From: DATKEG01 sp035544515
GTDB lineage: Bacteria > Acidobacteriota > Vicinamibacteria > Fen-336
Direction of reading: 5' to 3'
Assembly: GCA_035544515.1 (NCBI GenBank)
Contig: DATKEG010000217.1
Coordinates: 1-21,422 of the forward strand
Length of the DNA: 21,422 bases
Shown: positions 1 through 7,791 of the stretch, piece after piece
Layout: every line of letters begins with the position of its first letter
How positions within the stretch are numbered: position 1 is the first letter of the stretch
Notes under the pieces: model-generated
The model's database searches: none
What the model saw: the letters and a program-made list of their open reading frames with translations, nothing else
Told to the model about the DNA's origin: nothing
Translations under genes and position numbers: made by a program

Positions 1-359
1 GGGTGGCCGACCACGATCACCGCGCCGTGACCGAGGCGCGCCGCTTCGGCCAGTCCCTGGCGCACCAGGGCCGAGCCGATGCCGAGGCGCTGGCAGGCCG
101 GGAGGACGGCCATCGGCGCCAGGGCGAGGGCGCTCGCGCTCGTGGAACCCGAGATGGAGATCCGGCTGAAGAGGATGTGGCCAGCCACCTCGCCGTCGCG
201 CACCGCCACCAGGCTCAGCTCCGGGATGAAGGCGCTCGATCCGCGGAGCGCGTCCACCAGGCGCGCCTCGACCTCCTGGCCGAAGGCCTCGGCGTTGACC
301 CGGAACACCGCGGCGTGATCCCCCGGCTCCTCGGCGCGAATCCGCGTGCTCGCCGTCAT
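1..359 (-). CDS. GNAT-family N-acetyltransferase (partial, C-terminus beyond window)
   Basis: This is the N-terminal 119 residues of a GNAT acetyltransferase, which would transfer an acetyl group from acetyl-CoA to an amine. The translation opens MTASTRIRAEEPGDHAAV, the usual GNAT beta1-alpha1 start. A strand reading LSLVAVRDGEVAGHILFSR follows, and then the acetyl-CoA pyrophosphate-binding motif A (PMAVLPACQRLGIGSALV, with Q-R-L-G-I-G-S-A in the Q/R-x-x-G-x-G/A position). It looks most like the YhbS-type subgroup. The ATG at 357-359 overlaps the stop of a 26-codon ORF (ATGA), so translational coupling is likely. The substrate cannot be told from this part. The gene runs off the left edge. 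Confidence 0.85.
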   Translation of the reverse strand, partial: MTASTRIRAEEPGDHAAVFRVNAEAFGQEVEARLVDALRGSSAFIPELSLVAVRDGEVAGHILFSRISISGSTSASALALAPMAVLPACQRLGIGSALVRQGLAEAARLGHGAVIVVGH

Positions 360-436
360 GGCCACCGGCGGGCGGCGGCCTCGAATTCCTCGCGCCACTC
401 GCGGGGCTGGGGGTCCTTCGCGCGAGGACGCGCCAT
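356..436 (-). CDS. Possible 26-aa small ORF coupled to the acetyltransferase
   Basis: A short ORF starts at ATG 434-436, encodes 26 residues (starting MARPRAKDPQPREW) and ends in a TGA that overlaps the ATG of the acetyltransferase gene as ATGA. It is hydrophilic, rich in Arg, Glu and Ala, and could form a short helix. A TATACT hexamer (444-449) lies 7 bases upstream of the ATG and no Shine-Dalgarno is present, so the mRNA would be nearly leaderless. I recognise no family. It may be a real micro-protein, a leader peptide that feeds ribosomes to the downstream gene, or chance. The overlap and the -10 position are the only support. Confidence 0.4.
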   Translation of the reverse strand: MARPRAKDPQPREWREEFEAAARRWP

Positions 437-762
437 GGCCCGGAGTATATCGGCCCGCGGCCGCGCCTCCTCCCGGGGCACCCCAAAAGCCACCGGAAGA
501 CCTGGACAGCCGCCTCGGTTTGAGCGTACTCTTCGGTTATGTCCTCGCGCCGCCGCGGTGCCGCTCCACGGACCTGCCACCACGGCCGACTCCCGGGCCC
601 GAGCACGCCGCGATAGCGGGGCCGGTCGGCTCGCCCCGCTCGACCGCAGAGCGCGGCGGCCTCCCGGCCGACACCACTCCCACCCCGCCGTAGGACCGTA
701 GAACCGCCGGCACGCACGCCGCACCGCGCGCCCGGCGCACGTCGTTCCGGAAAGGAGCCGCC
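437..762. other. Intergenic region between divergent genes
   Basis: These 326 bases separate the minus-strand acetyltransferase unit from the plus-strand rnk-like gene. They hold the TATACT box (444-449, minus) for the small ORF and the Shine-Dalgarno of the rnk-like gene at the right end. A weak plus-strand promoter candidate is TGGACA (503-508), 18 bases, TACTCT (527-532), which would give a leader of about 220 bases. A 6-bp inverted repeat GCCGAC/GTCGGC (585-590 and 625-630) is present but weak. ORFs crossing this stretch have no recognisable protein content. Confidence 0.5.
751..757 (+). promoter_or_regulatory. Shine-Dalgarno site of the rnk-like gene
   Basis: AAAGGAG lies 5 bases before a GTG codon at 763. 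It decides the start of the rnk-like protein as this GTG. Confidence 0.75.
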
Positions 763-1176
763 GTGAAGCAGCCCGCCATCCAGGTCACCGACCTCGACGC
801 CCGGCGTCTGGGAAGCGTCGTCGAGGGCTCACGTGCCACGGACCACCGTGACGCCGCCTGCGCCGAGCGGCTGGAGAGCCACCTGGAGGATGCCGAGGTC
901 GTGCCCGCGAGCGTGGTCGGCCCGGACGTGGTGACCATGAACTCCCGGGTCGAGGTCGCCGACCTCGACAGCGGCGACACGGTTACGTTCACGCTGGTGT
1001 TCCCGCGCCACGCCAACGTGGCCGAGGGGCGGGTCTCGGTGCTCGCGCCGCTCGGCATGGCCGTCCTGGGGCGCCGGCCCGGCGACGAGTTCACGTGGGA
1101 CTTTCCGGCGGGCGAGCGGCGGCTGGTCGTGCGGCGAGTCCTCGACCAGCCGGAACAGGGCGAGGACGTGGCGTGA
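763..1176 (+). CDS. rnk: Rnk-like nucleoside diphosphate kinase regulator (GreA/GreB C-terminal domain)
   Basis: The protein has 137 residues, the usual length for Rnk. An N-terminal helical part (about residues 10-50) is followed by the FKBP-like GreA/GreB C-terminal domain (about 50-130). Family marks are V-T-M-N-S-R-V near residue 55, T-F-T-L-V-F-P, and the stretch from V-S-V-L-A-P-L-G to A-V-L-G-R-R-P-G-D-E. Rnk proteins bind RNA polymerase near the secondary channel and, in E. coli, affect nucleoside diphosphate kinase levels. The long Gre coiled coil that restores backtracked polymerase is absent. The start is GTG 763, after a good Shine-Dalgarno. It stands alone, converging on the minus-strand gene at 1195. 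The family call is secure; the regulatory role is inferred from homologues. Confidence 0.88.
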   Translation: MKQPAIQVTDLDARRLGSVVEGSRATDHRDAACAERLESHLEDAEVVPASVVGPDVVTMNSRVEVADLDSGDTVTFTLVFPRHANVAEGRVSVLAPLGMAVLGRRPGDEFTWDFPAGERRLVVRRVLDQPEQGEDVA

Positions 1177-1194
1177 CGGGCCTCGTGGCCGGCG

Positions 1195-1599
1195 TCATCG
1201 CGACACGAGCGCGAAGTCGCGCATCACCCCCGCCTCGTCGAAGAAGATGAAGTACACCATGTCGCCGGCGGCGAAGACGCGTGCCTGCGGCCAGCGCGCG
1301 CCCTTCGCCACGACCGCGCTCCTCCGGTCGCCGGCCCACCGCGCCGCCGCCTCGTCCAGCTCCCGCGGCCCGCGGGCCGAGGCCACGAGCGAACTCTTCT
1401 CGGCCTGGAAAGCCTCCACCACCTGATCGAGGCGGGGGTTGGCCAGGAGGAGCTTGCGCAGCCGCCCCTCGTGCTGGCCATAGCGGCGCGTGTCGAAGCC
1501 CCAGGCCCCGAGCAGGAAGGCCAGGTAGGCCATGGCGGCCGTGATCGCGACGGCGGCGGCCAGGAAGGCCGCGCGGGGCGGGCGGTCGTCGTCGGCCAT
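1195..1599 (-). CDS. Small membrane-anchored protein of unknown function
   Basis: The protein has 134 residues and I do not recognise it. One hydrophobic segment (about residues 9-31, AAFLAAAVAITAAMAYLAFL) could be an uncleaved signal anchor. The rest is soluble and helical (about 35-95), with a C-terminal strand-rich tail containing AGDMVYFIFFDEAGVMRDFAL. Its ATG shares one base with the TGA of the upstream DUF3187 gene (TGATG), so it is last in the overlapping M20 peptidase-DUF3187 unit and is probably translated by reinitiation. That pairing suggests a job linked to the outer-membrane protein, but nothing in the sequence says what. Confidence 0.75.
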   Translation of the reverse strand: MADDDRPPRAAFLAAAVAITAAMAYLAFLLGAWGFDTRRYGQHEGRLRKLLLANPRLDQVVEAFQAEKSSLVASARGPRELDEAAARWAGDRRSAVVAKGARWPQARVFAAGDMVYFIFFDEAGVMRDFALVSR

Positions 1600-2621
1600 C
1601 AGAATGTCCGGCTCACGCCCGCCACGATGCCGAAGTCGGTCGTGGCGTGCTGGTTCTTGATCCCTTCCACGAAGCCGCCGTGGAGCCGCCAGCGCTCCGA
1701 CACGTCCACCGACGCGCCCATGCGGAAGTAACCCTGCCCGCCGGGGTAACCCGGCAGGTTCTCCACGAGCCGCGTGCTGGCGTCCACCTCGGCCACCAGG
1801 CTCCAGCGCGCGTGCGGGCGCCACTCGAGCGCGACGAACCCGTGCCCGCGCGCCGGAGCGTACTCGATCCCGTCCGCCACCCGTCGCGAGTGCGCGGTGC
1901 CGCCGGCACCGGCGTAGAGGTCCACGCGGCGGTGGAGCGGCCAGGCCGAGACCAGTTGCGCGCCGGCCTCGGCGCCGCCGGGCGCGAAGGCTCCGGTCGC
2001 GGTCGGCAGCGTCGCGCGCACGGCCAGCGCGGCGGTCCAGGCCCGGACCTCGGCCCTCCGGAACGCCCAGTGCCCGAGCACCTCCGCGTTGCCCAGGCCC
2101 GTGCCGGGGTCCGCGTCCCAGCGCACGTAGCCGCGGACGGGATCGGTCCACTCCACGCGGAGCTGGTCGGCCGGGAAGAGCGGCCGCCCGCCGCCGGGCA
2201 GGCCGGTCAGCCCATGGAACCAGTCCACGATCCCGTCCATGATCCCGCCCCCGCGCCAGCGGACGGGCAGGCGCAGGCCGACGGTGAACGCCGGCGTGAG
2301 CCCACGGCGCACGTCGAGGGAGAGCGTGCGGTGCTCGCCGTCCACCAGGTAGGCCGTGGTGTCGCGCGGCGTCCCCCGCCGCCAGCCGAAGTCGCTGCCC
2401 CAGGCGAGATCCACGGACACCCGCGTCTTCCCGGCGCCGAGGGGATCGGGCGCGAGCGCGGGCAAGGTCAGGCGGGACTGGGCGAGCAGCCACTCGTCGC
2501 GCATCTCGAGGGGGCCGCGTCGCGCGGGCGCCGGCTTCGCCGGCTCGCCCGCGGCGGCCGGCCCCGCCGCCGCCAGCGCGCACACGCCCAGCAGCGCCGC
2601 CGGAGCGGCGCCACGGCTCAT
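1599..2621 (-). CDS. DUF3187 family outer-membrane beta-barrel-type protein
   Basis: The 340-residue protein begins with a cleavable signal peptide (hydrophobic core at residues 6-20, cleavage probably after A-A-A-G near 24). The mature part fits DUF3187: a conserved opening with P-L-E-M-R-D-E-W-L-L-A-Q, many alternating strands ending in aromatic residues, and G-I-M-D-G-I-V-D-W-F-H near residue 135, a hallmark of the family. It ends in R-T-F, and a terminal aromatic residue is typical of barrels inserted by the BAM machinery. The function of the family is unknown. The ATG overlaps the peptidase stop (ATGA) and the gene's stop overlaps the next start, so three genes form one operon. The family is assigned from memory of its motifs. 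Confidence 0.78.
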   Translation of the reverse strand: MSRGAAPAALLGVCALAAAGPAAAGEPAKPAPARRGPLEMRDEWLLAQSRLTLPALAPDPLGAGKTRVSVDLAWGSDFGWRRGTPRDTTAYLVDGEHRTLSLDVRRGLTPAFTVGLRLPVRWRGGGIMDGIVDWFHGLTGLPGGGRPLFPADQLRVEWTDPVRGYVRWDADPGTGLGNAEVLGHWAFRRAEVRAWTAALAVRATLPTATGAFAPGGAEAGAQLVSAWPLHRRVDLYAGAGGTAHSRRVADGIEYAPARGHGFVALEWRPHARWSLVAEVDASTRLVENLPGYPGGQGYFRMGASVDVSERWRLHGGFVEGIKNQHATTDFGIVAGVSRTF

Positions 2622-4033
2622 CGCCGCGAGACGGGTACCCGGGACAGCTCGTCGTAGAGGTGCACGGCCGAGCGCATGCACTTGACCCAGTCCTCGAGGT
2701 GCAGGCTCTCGTTCTCGGAGTGCGCGTTGCACGCGGGGTCTTCCACGCCCATGAGCAGGCAGGGGGCGCCGCCGAGCAGGTCGGCGAAGGGCTGCACGAA
2801 GCCGATGGATCCGCCCGCGCCGATCATGGCCGTCTCCTTCTTGAACCCGGCCTTGAGCGCGCGGCGCGCCGCGTCGAAGGCGGGCCCCTCCGGGTCGGTC
2901 GTCCACCACGGCGTGCTGCCCGTGACGCGCGCGGTCACGCGCGCGCCGTGGGGCGCCTCCTTCACCAGCTTCTTGACCAGCAGCATGCCGGCCTTCTGCC
3001 CGTCCATGTCGGGCACGGTGCGCAGGGACAGGCGCGCCCGCGCGGAGTCCACGATCTGGTTGGACGAGCCCAGGAGGGGGTGCGACTCCATGGCGATGAC
3101 GGTGAGGGACGGGCGCGTCCAGAGCTGCTCGTAGACGGAGTAGCCCTTCTCGCCGGCCAGCTGGACGCCGCCGAGCAGCCCGCCTTCCTTCTTGAACTTC
3201 TTCTCGCTGAAGGGCAGCTTGCGGATCCGCTTGCGCTGCTTCTTGCTGGGCCGGGCCACGTCCTTGTACAGCCCCGGCACGTCGAGCTGGCCCTTCTTGC
3301 CGCTCAGGGACGCGATCAGCCCGCAGAGGACCTGCACGGGGTCGGGCACCGGGCCGCCCCACATCCCGCTGTGCAGCGGCCGCTCGAGGCACTGCACCTC
3401 GACGTCCACCCGCACGATCCCCCGGAGCTGGTAGGTCAGGGCGGGCACGCCGGTGTCGAAGTTCGCGGTGTCGGAAAGGACGATGAAGTCCGCCGCCATC
3501 AGGCCTCGGTACTTCTCCAGGAAGCGGCCCAGGTTGCCCGAGCCGATCTCCTCTTCGCCCTCCACCAGGAACTTCACGTTGCAGGGCAGCGTGCCCGAGG
3601 ACTTCAGGTAGGAGGCCACCGCGGCCACGTGCGCCATCACGCCCGCCTTGTCGTCCGCCGTGCCGCGGCCGTAGAGCCGGCCCTTGCGCTCGGTGGGCTC
3701 GAAGGGCGGGCTCAGCCATTTCTCCGGCCGGCCCGGAGGCTGCACGTCGTGGTGGCCGTAGAGCAGGATGGTGGGCGCGCCCTCCCGGCGCAGCCATTCG
3801 CCGTAGGCGTAGGGATGCGCGTCCGGGATCTCCAGCACCTGGACGTTGTCCAGCCCGGCCTCGCGGAGCACGTCCGCCACCGCCTCCGCGGAGCGCCGCA
3901 CCTCCGCCGCGGGGAAGCCCTGGGCGGAGATGCTGGGGATGCGCGAGAGGTCCACCAGCGTGCGCTTGAAGTCGTCCAGGTGGCCGTCGAGGTACTTCAG
4001 GGCGGCCTTCAGGTCTCCGTTCGCGGCGGCCAT
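2618..4033 (-). CDS. M20 family dipeptidase (metallopeptidase)
   Basis: A 471-residue di-zinc peptidase of the M20/M25/M40 type, close to carnosinase-like dipeptidases in length and motif order. Metal and catalytic positions are visible: YGHHDVQPP (His94, Asp96), RGTADDKAG (bridging Asp127), EGEEEIGS (general-base Glu161 and metal Glu162), a ligand Asp in V-L-S-D-T, and the C-terminal His in A-H-S-E-N-E. The dimerisation or lid domain lies between about 210 and 370. It probably hydrolyses dipeptides or N-acyl amino acids in the cytosol, as there is no signal peptide. A strong Shine-Dalgarno (GGGAGGTGAG) sits just before the ATG at 4033. It is the first gene of the overlapping unit with DUF3187. 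The substrate is not predictable. Confidence 0.92.
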   Translation of the reverse strand: MAAANGDLKAALKYLDGHLDDFKRTLVDLSRIPSISAQGFPAAEVRRSAEAVADVLREAGLDNVQVLEIPDAHPYAYGEWLRREGAPTILLYGHHDVQPPGRPEKWLSPPFEPTERKGRLYGRGTADDKAGVMAHVAAVASYLKSSGTLPCNVKFLVEGEEEIGSGNLGRFLEKYRGLMAADFIVLSDTANFDTGVPALTYQLRGIVRVDVEVQCLERPLHSGMWGGPVPDPVQVLCGLIASLSGKKGQLDVPGLYKDVARPSKKQRKRIRKLPFSEKKFKKEGGLLGGVQLAGEKGYSVYEQLWTRPSLTVIAMESHPLLGSSNQIVDSARARLSLRTVPDMDGQKAGMLLVKKLVKEAPHGARVTARVTGSTPWWTTDPEGPAFDAARRALKAGFKKETAMIGAGGSIGFVQPFADLLGGAPCLLMGVEDPACNAHSENESLHLEDWVKCMRSAVHLYDELSRVPVSRR

Positions 4034-4092
4034 CTCACCTCCCGGATCAGGGCCGGAACTCGGCGCGGAGGTGCAGTGTAGACCAGATCGGA

Positions 4093-5322
4093 TTACGCCG
4101 CCGGGCGCCGGGCGAGGACGAGGAGCGTCATGTCGTCGTGCGGCTTCGCGGCGCCGCAGTGGACGAGCACGTCGGCCTGCACCTTTTTCAGCAGCTCCGG
4201 GTCGGCCAGGTGGCGGTGGCCCTCGAGCAGGGCCTGCAGCCGCGCCTCGCCGTATTCGCAGTCGCGGGCGTCGAAGGCCTCGCTCACCCCGTCCGTGTAC
4301 ACGAAGAGCCGGTCGCCGGGAGCCAGGGCGGTCTCCGCCTCCTGGAACCGCGCGTCCGGCAGGACGCCGAGCGCCACGTCGGTGGCGGGCAGGCGGGCCA
4401 GGCCGCCCGGCCGCAGCAGGAAGGGCGCGTTGTGGCCCGCGTTGACGTAGCCCAAGCGCCCGGTCTCGGGCTCCAGCTCGCAGTAGAACAGCGTGACGAG
4501 ACGGTTGGCGGGGATGTTGGCGTGCAGGTGCGCGTTGAGCTTGCCGACCAGCTCGGCACCGCGGAAGCCGGCGGTGATGAGCGTGCGCAGGCTGCCCTGC
4601 AGGAGCGCCATGAGCAGGGCCGCGGGCATCCCCTTGCCGGCCACGTCGGCCACGGCGATGCCCAGCCGCCCCTCGCCCAGCTCGATGATGTCGAAGTAGT
4701 CACCCCCCACGGTGTTGGCCGGGCGCATCGCGGCGTGCACCGTCACGCCGTCGCGCTCGTAGGGCTCGAACGGCAGCAGGCCGAACTGGATCTGCCGGGC
4801 GATCTCGAGGTCGCCCTTCAGCACGAGCTTGTCGCGCAGCTCGAGCACGAGCAGGGCGAAGAGCAGCGTGGCCGCGAAGAGCACCCAGGCAAAGGCGGGC
4901 GCGGTGAACCAGGCCCCGGCGGTCCCTGACAGCAGGTAGCGGAACCAGCCCAGCGCGAGCAGCGGCACCGCCACCGCGAAGAGCAGCCGGCGGGCGGGCG
5001 AGAGCCGGAAGGCGACGGCCAGGAAGATCTTCCAGGCGGCCAGCGGGTAACGCTTGTGCCAGGGAAGGGCGCGCAGGCGCGCGAAGTCGATCTCGCGGCT
5101 GAAATAGCGCCACGCGTCGTGCGTCTCGTAGCCGACGAGGTCGCGGACGCCCTGCCCGGTGACGTCGCGCGTGAAGAGGTCCTGGACGCTCCGCCAGTAG
5201 TCGTCGGTGTCCGGGACCCGGCCCGCGCGCGGCGGCGCCTCGCCGGGACGGTGCGCGTGCTCGGCGAAGCGAGCGGTGAACGCGTCCAGACGGCTGCGGA
5301 GGTCTCCCAAGCCGGCCTTCAA
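4093..5322 (-). CDS. Membrane-anchored PP2C-type phosphatase (SpoIIE/RsbU family)
   Basis: This is a 409-residue PPM serine phosphatase. An N-terminal soluble part (1-110) is followed by two membrane helices (about 112-130 and 141-162), the linker E-I-A-R-Q-I-Q-F-G-L-L-P that precedes the domain in RsbU proteins, and then the phosphatase domain (about 185-405). Metal-binding motifs are intact: VGGDYFD (Asp208), ADVAGKGMPAAL (Asp226), YTDGVSEA and PHDDMTLLVL. Such enzymes usually dephosphorylate anti-anti-sigma STAS proteins, but no STAS or anti-sigma gene is in the window. The start is uncertain: no ATG or GTG fits, and I chose TTG 5322, preceded by GGGAAGG; TTG 5310 is also possible. A TATAGT box (5377-5382) lies about 50 bases upstream. 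Confidence 0.88.
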   Translation of the reverse strand: MKAGLGDLRSRLDAFTARFAEHAHRPGEAPPRAGRVPDTDDYWRSVQDLFTRDVTGQGVRDLVGYETHDAWRYFSREIDFARLRALPWHKRYPLAAWKIFLAVAFRLSPARRLLFAVAVPLLALGWFRYLLSGTAGAWFTAPAFAWVLFAATLLFALLVLELRDKLVLKGDLEIARQIQFGLLPFEPYERDGVTVHAAMRPANTVGGDYFDIIELGEGRLGIAVADVAGKGMPAALLMALLQGSLRTLITAGFRGAELVGKLNAHLHANIPANRLVTLFYCELEPETGRLGYVNAGHNAPFLLRPGGLARLPATDVALGVLPDARFQEAETALAPGDRLFVYTDGVSEAFDARDCEYGEARLQALLEGHRHLADPELLKKVQADVLVHCGAAKPHDDMTLLVLARRPAA

Positions 5323-5414
5323 GCTCGCGCCCTTCCCATCCTTTCTCCCCGAACGGGCATCATGCGCCCGCAAAGGACTATACGCACATGCGGCCCCGGG
5401 GTTCGCCCCTTCTT

Positions 5415-7607
5415 TCAGTACACCCAGACGAGGTCGTAGCGCAGGATGCTCACGTCCGAGCGGACGGGCTCGACCATGCGCGGCTCGAACCGCTCGGCCC
5501 CCGCGGAGGCCTGGGCCGCCAGCTCCGACTCGAGCCCGGCCACCTCCGCGCGCAGGGCGGCCACGCGGGCCTCGGCCGCGTTCTCCATCCGGTTCTTCGT
5601 CACCACGCTGCCCGCGCCGGAGATCGTGCGCTTGCGGCCGCGGAACAGGCCGAGGTTGGAGAGCACGGCCGTGCCGATGGCCGTCCACTTCTCCGCCCGC
5701 CGTCCCGACAGGGACTGCTCCGCCGTCTCGAGGTTGCGCCGCGCCTTCTGCAGCCGCTCGCGCCGCTTCGCCTCCTTCGGCCCCGGACCGGCGGCGAGGA
5801 GCCGGGCGGCGAAGGCGGCCGCGTCCTCCCCGGGGTCGGAGAGCCGCTCCGTCACCGGGTCGTACCAGGCCCGGGCCGTGAGCTTGTCGGCCAGGCGGTC
5901 CTTCAGGACGCGTTCGACGGCGCGGGCGCTGCCGGCGTCGAAGGCCGGGGGCAGCGGCGCCAGGCGCACGCCGGGAGGGGCCTCGCGCGCGATCCCGCTC
6001 TCCTCGAGCACGAGCGGCGCCGTCTCCAGCAGCTCGGTGAGCGGCCGCTCCTCGAGCGCCCACGCACGCACCGCCACCTTCTCCGCCAGTCCCTTGTACC
6101 TCGCCGCGTACTTGACGAAGAGGCAAGGCTGGGCCAGCTCGCCGCCGTGCAGCCGGTAGTAGTGGTGCGCGAAGGGAGCGGGCAGCGCGGGCGGCATCGC
6201 GGGCGCGCCGGCGCGCGCGCTCGGCGGGGCCGCGGGCGCGCCGCGGCGCTCGCTCATGAGGCGCCCGATCTCGTCACGCGTGAGCGGGCCGCGCAGGTAG
6301 GACATCACCCAGCGCGAGTGCAACAGCAGGGGGGCGGGACGGTGGACGTCGTGCAGGAGGAACACCCGCTTGCGCGTGGCGTCGAGCGCGCGCTCCAGCG
6401 CCTGAGGCTCCATGCCCGCGCCGAGCAGGCCTTCCCGCAGGCGATCGCGGTCCTGAGCGGTCTGCAGCTTCCCCACCAGCCACAGGCCGGTGTTGGCCAG
6501 TCCCTTGTAGTCGAGGTCCACCGGGTTCTGCGTGGCCAGCACCACGCCCACGCCCTGCGACCGCGCCTGCTTGAGGAGCGTGAGGAGCGGCCGCTTGGAG
6601 GGCGGGTTGGCGGGATGGGGCGGGAAGAAGCCGTGGATCTCGTCCATGTAGACGAGGGCGCGCAGCCGCGACGTCCCGCCCTGCCGCCGCATCCAGGTCT
6701 TCACCTTGTCGAGCACGAGCGCGGTCACGAACAGCCGCTCCGCGTCGGCGAGGTGGGCGATGGAGACGATGGAGAGGCGTGGCCGGCCGTCCGGCGCGCG
6801 CAGCAGGGAGTCCACGTCGAGCGGCTCGCCCCGGCGCCAGGCCTCGAACGAGGGCGAAGCGAGCAGGTTGTTCAAGGCGAGCATCAGGGCCTGGCGGTCC
6901 TTGCGCGGGAAGGCGCTCTCGAGGGGCAGCGCCCCCAGCTTCTCGAAGGGCGGGTCGGACACCGCGCCCACCAGCTCCTCCAGCGAGAGCGTCCGGCCGT
7001 CGCGCCAGGCGCGCTCGACGAGCGTGCTCAGGAACACGGCCTCGCGGGAACGCAGCGGATCGGCCTCGACGTGCAGCAGGGCGAGCAGCCCGGCCGTGAG
7101 GCCCGCGATCTCGTCGCGCAGGTCCTCCGCCGCCGAGTCGAAGGGCACCCCGGGAGCCTCCAGGGCGCCGAGCAGGTTGAGCGGGATGCCCGCGCCCGAG
7201 CCCGGGGTGTAGATCGCGGGATCGTGCGCCTGGCGCAGCGCGGCGACGTCGGGGAGGCCCAGGCCCCAGTCCGCGAGGCCCTTCCGCCAGGCGGCCGCGG
7301 CCTGCTCGCCCGCCGCCGCGCGGCCGGCGCCGGGTGGCGCGTCCACCCACGGCGCGAAGGACGCGGCCTCCAGTCCCTCGAAGAGGAGCAGGAGGTTGCC
7401 GAGGTCCCCCTTGGGATCGATGGCCAGCACCGGCACGCCCTGGCGCAGCGCCTCCTCGATCAGCGCCACGGCCAGGCCGGTCTTGCCCGAGCCGGTCATG
7501 CCGACGATGAGGCCGTGCGTCAGGAGGTCCGCAGGGTCGAGCTCCACGCGGGCGCCGAGCGCGCCGGTCGCGGGGTCGAACTCCTTGCCGAGGTAGAAGC
7601 CGGGCAC
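5415..7607 (-). CDS. HerA-like / DUF87-type ATP-binding protein
   Basis: The 730-residue P-loop ATPase belongs to the HerA/FtsK superfamily. Walker A is GMTGSGKT (36-43), followed by AIDPKGDLGNL, typical of HerA-like proteins. Walker B is LVYMDEIHGFFPP (Asp322, Glu323), and ATQNPVDLDYKGL gives the sensor Gln region. The C-terminal third (about 560-725) includes a helical coiled-coil stretch (LQKARRNLETAEQ, then AALRAEVAGLESELA). HerA proteins translocate on DNA as hexamers, often with the nuclease NurA, which is absent here, so the role is open. The GTG start at 7607 fits the protein opening VPGFYLGKEFDPATG and a promoter just upstream. A frame extension to 7874 is low-complexity and lies upstream of that promoter. 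Confidence 0.88.
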   Translation of the reverse strand: MPGFYLGKEFDPATGALGARVELDPADLLTHGLIVGMTGSGKTGLAVALIEEALRQGVPVLAIDPKGDLGNLLLLFEGLEAASFAPWVDAPPGAGRAAAGEQAAAAWRKGLADWGLGLPDVAALRQAHDPAIYTPGSGAGIPLNLLGALEAPGVPFDSAAEDLRDEIAGLTAGLLALLHVEADPLRSREAVFLSTLVERAWRDGRTLSLEELVGAVSDPPFEKLGALPLESAFPRKDRQALMLALNNLLASPSFEAWRRGEPLDVDSLLRAPDGRPRLSIVSIAHLADAERLFVTALVLDKVKTWMRRQGGTSRLRALVYMDEIHGFFPPHPANPPSKRPLLTLLKQARSQGVGVVLATQNPVDLDYKGLANTGLWLVGKLQTAQDRDRLREGLLGAGMEPQALERALDATRKRVFLLHDVHRPAPLLLHSRWVMSYLRGPLTRDEIGRLMSERRGAPAAPPSARAGAPAMPPALPAPFAHHYYRLHGGELAQPCLFVKYAARYKGLAEKVAVRAWALEERPLTELLETAPLVLEESGIAREAPPGVRLAPLPPAFDAGSARAVERVLKDRLADKLTARAWYDPVTERLSDPGEDAAAFAARLLAAGPGPKEAKRRERLQKARRNLETAEQSLSGRRAEKWTAIGTAVLSNLGLFRGRKRTISGAGSVVTKNRMENAAEARVAALRAEVAGLESELAAQASAGAERFEPRMVEPVRSDVSILRYDLVWVY

Positions 7608-7616
7608 GAGACCGGA

Positions 7617-7645
7617 AGTATACCGGTGGTGGTCACCCCTGTCCG
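7617..7645 (-). promoter_or_regulatory. Predicted promoter of the HerA-like gene, nearly leaderless
   Basis: On the minus strand, CGGACA (7640-7645) and TATACT (7617-7622) are separated by exactly 17 bases. The -10 ends 9 bases before the GTG start, so the transcript would begin about 2-3 bases upstream of the codon. No Shine-Dalgarno is present, which agrees with leaderless translation. Confidence 0.55.
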
Positions 7646-7750
7646 CGCGCGGCGACAGCGCCGAGCCGCCACCTTTCGCGCTATCGCGCTGCCTGGGTGC
7701 GAGATGCGGCGGCGGCGCTCCTGGGCACGGTCGTTGCTGCGATGCGGAGC

Positions 7751-7778
7751 GGGTCCCCTGTGTCCTCTCGCGGGACCC
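7751..7778 (+). promoter_or_regulatory. Inverted repeat in the leader of the secreted Gly/Tyr/Arg-rich gene
   Basis: GGGTCCC (7751-7757) and GGGACCC (7772-7778) are perfect inverted copies separated by 14 bases. The second arm ends directly before the Shine-Dalgarno AGGAGG (7779-7784) of the gene at 7792. It could be an operator or an mRNA hairpin that affects ribosome access. I recognise no regulator for it. Confidence 0.4.
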
Positions 7779-7791
7779 AGGAGGCCATGGG

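Noticed and set aside
1179..1190. GGCC-TCGT-GGCC between the convergent rnk-like and small membrane protein genes as a terminator
   Set aside because: The stem is only 4 bp with no T-tract; such stems are common by chance at this GC content.
2660..4081. A 473-codon plus-strand frame opposite the M20 peptidase
   Set aside because: It is a shadow of the peptidase gene in a high-GC region; the peptidase has all its metal ligands.
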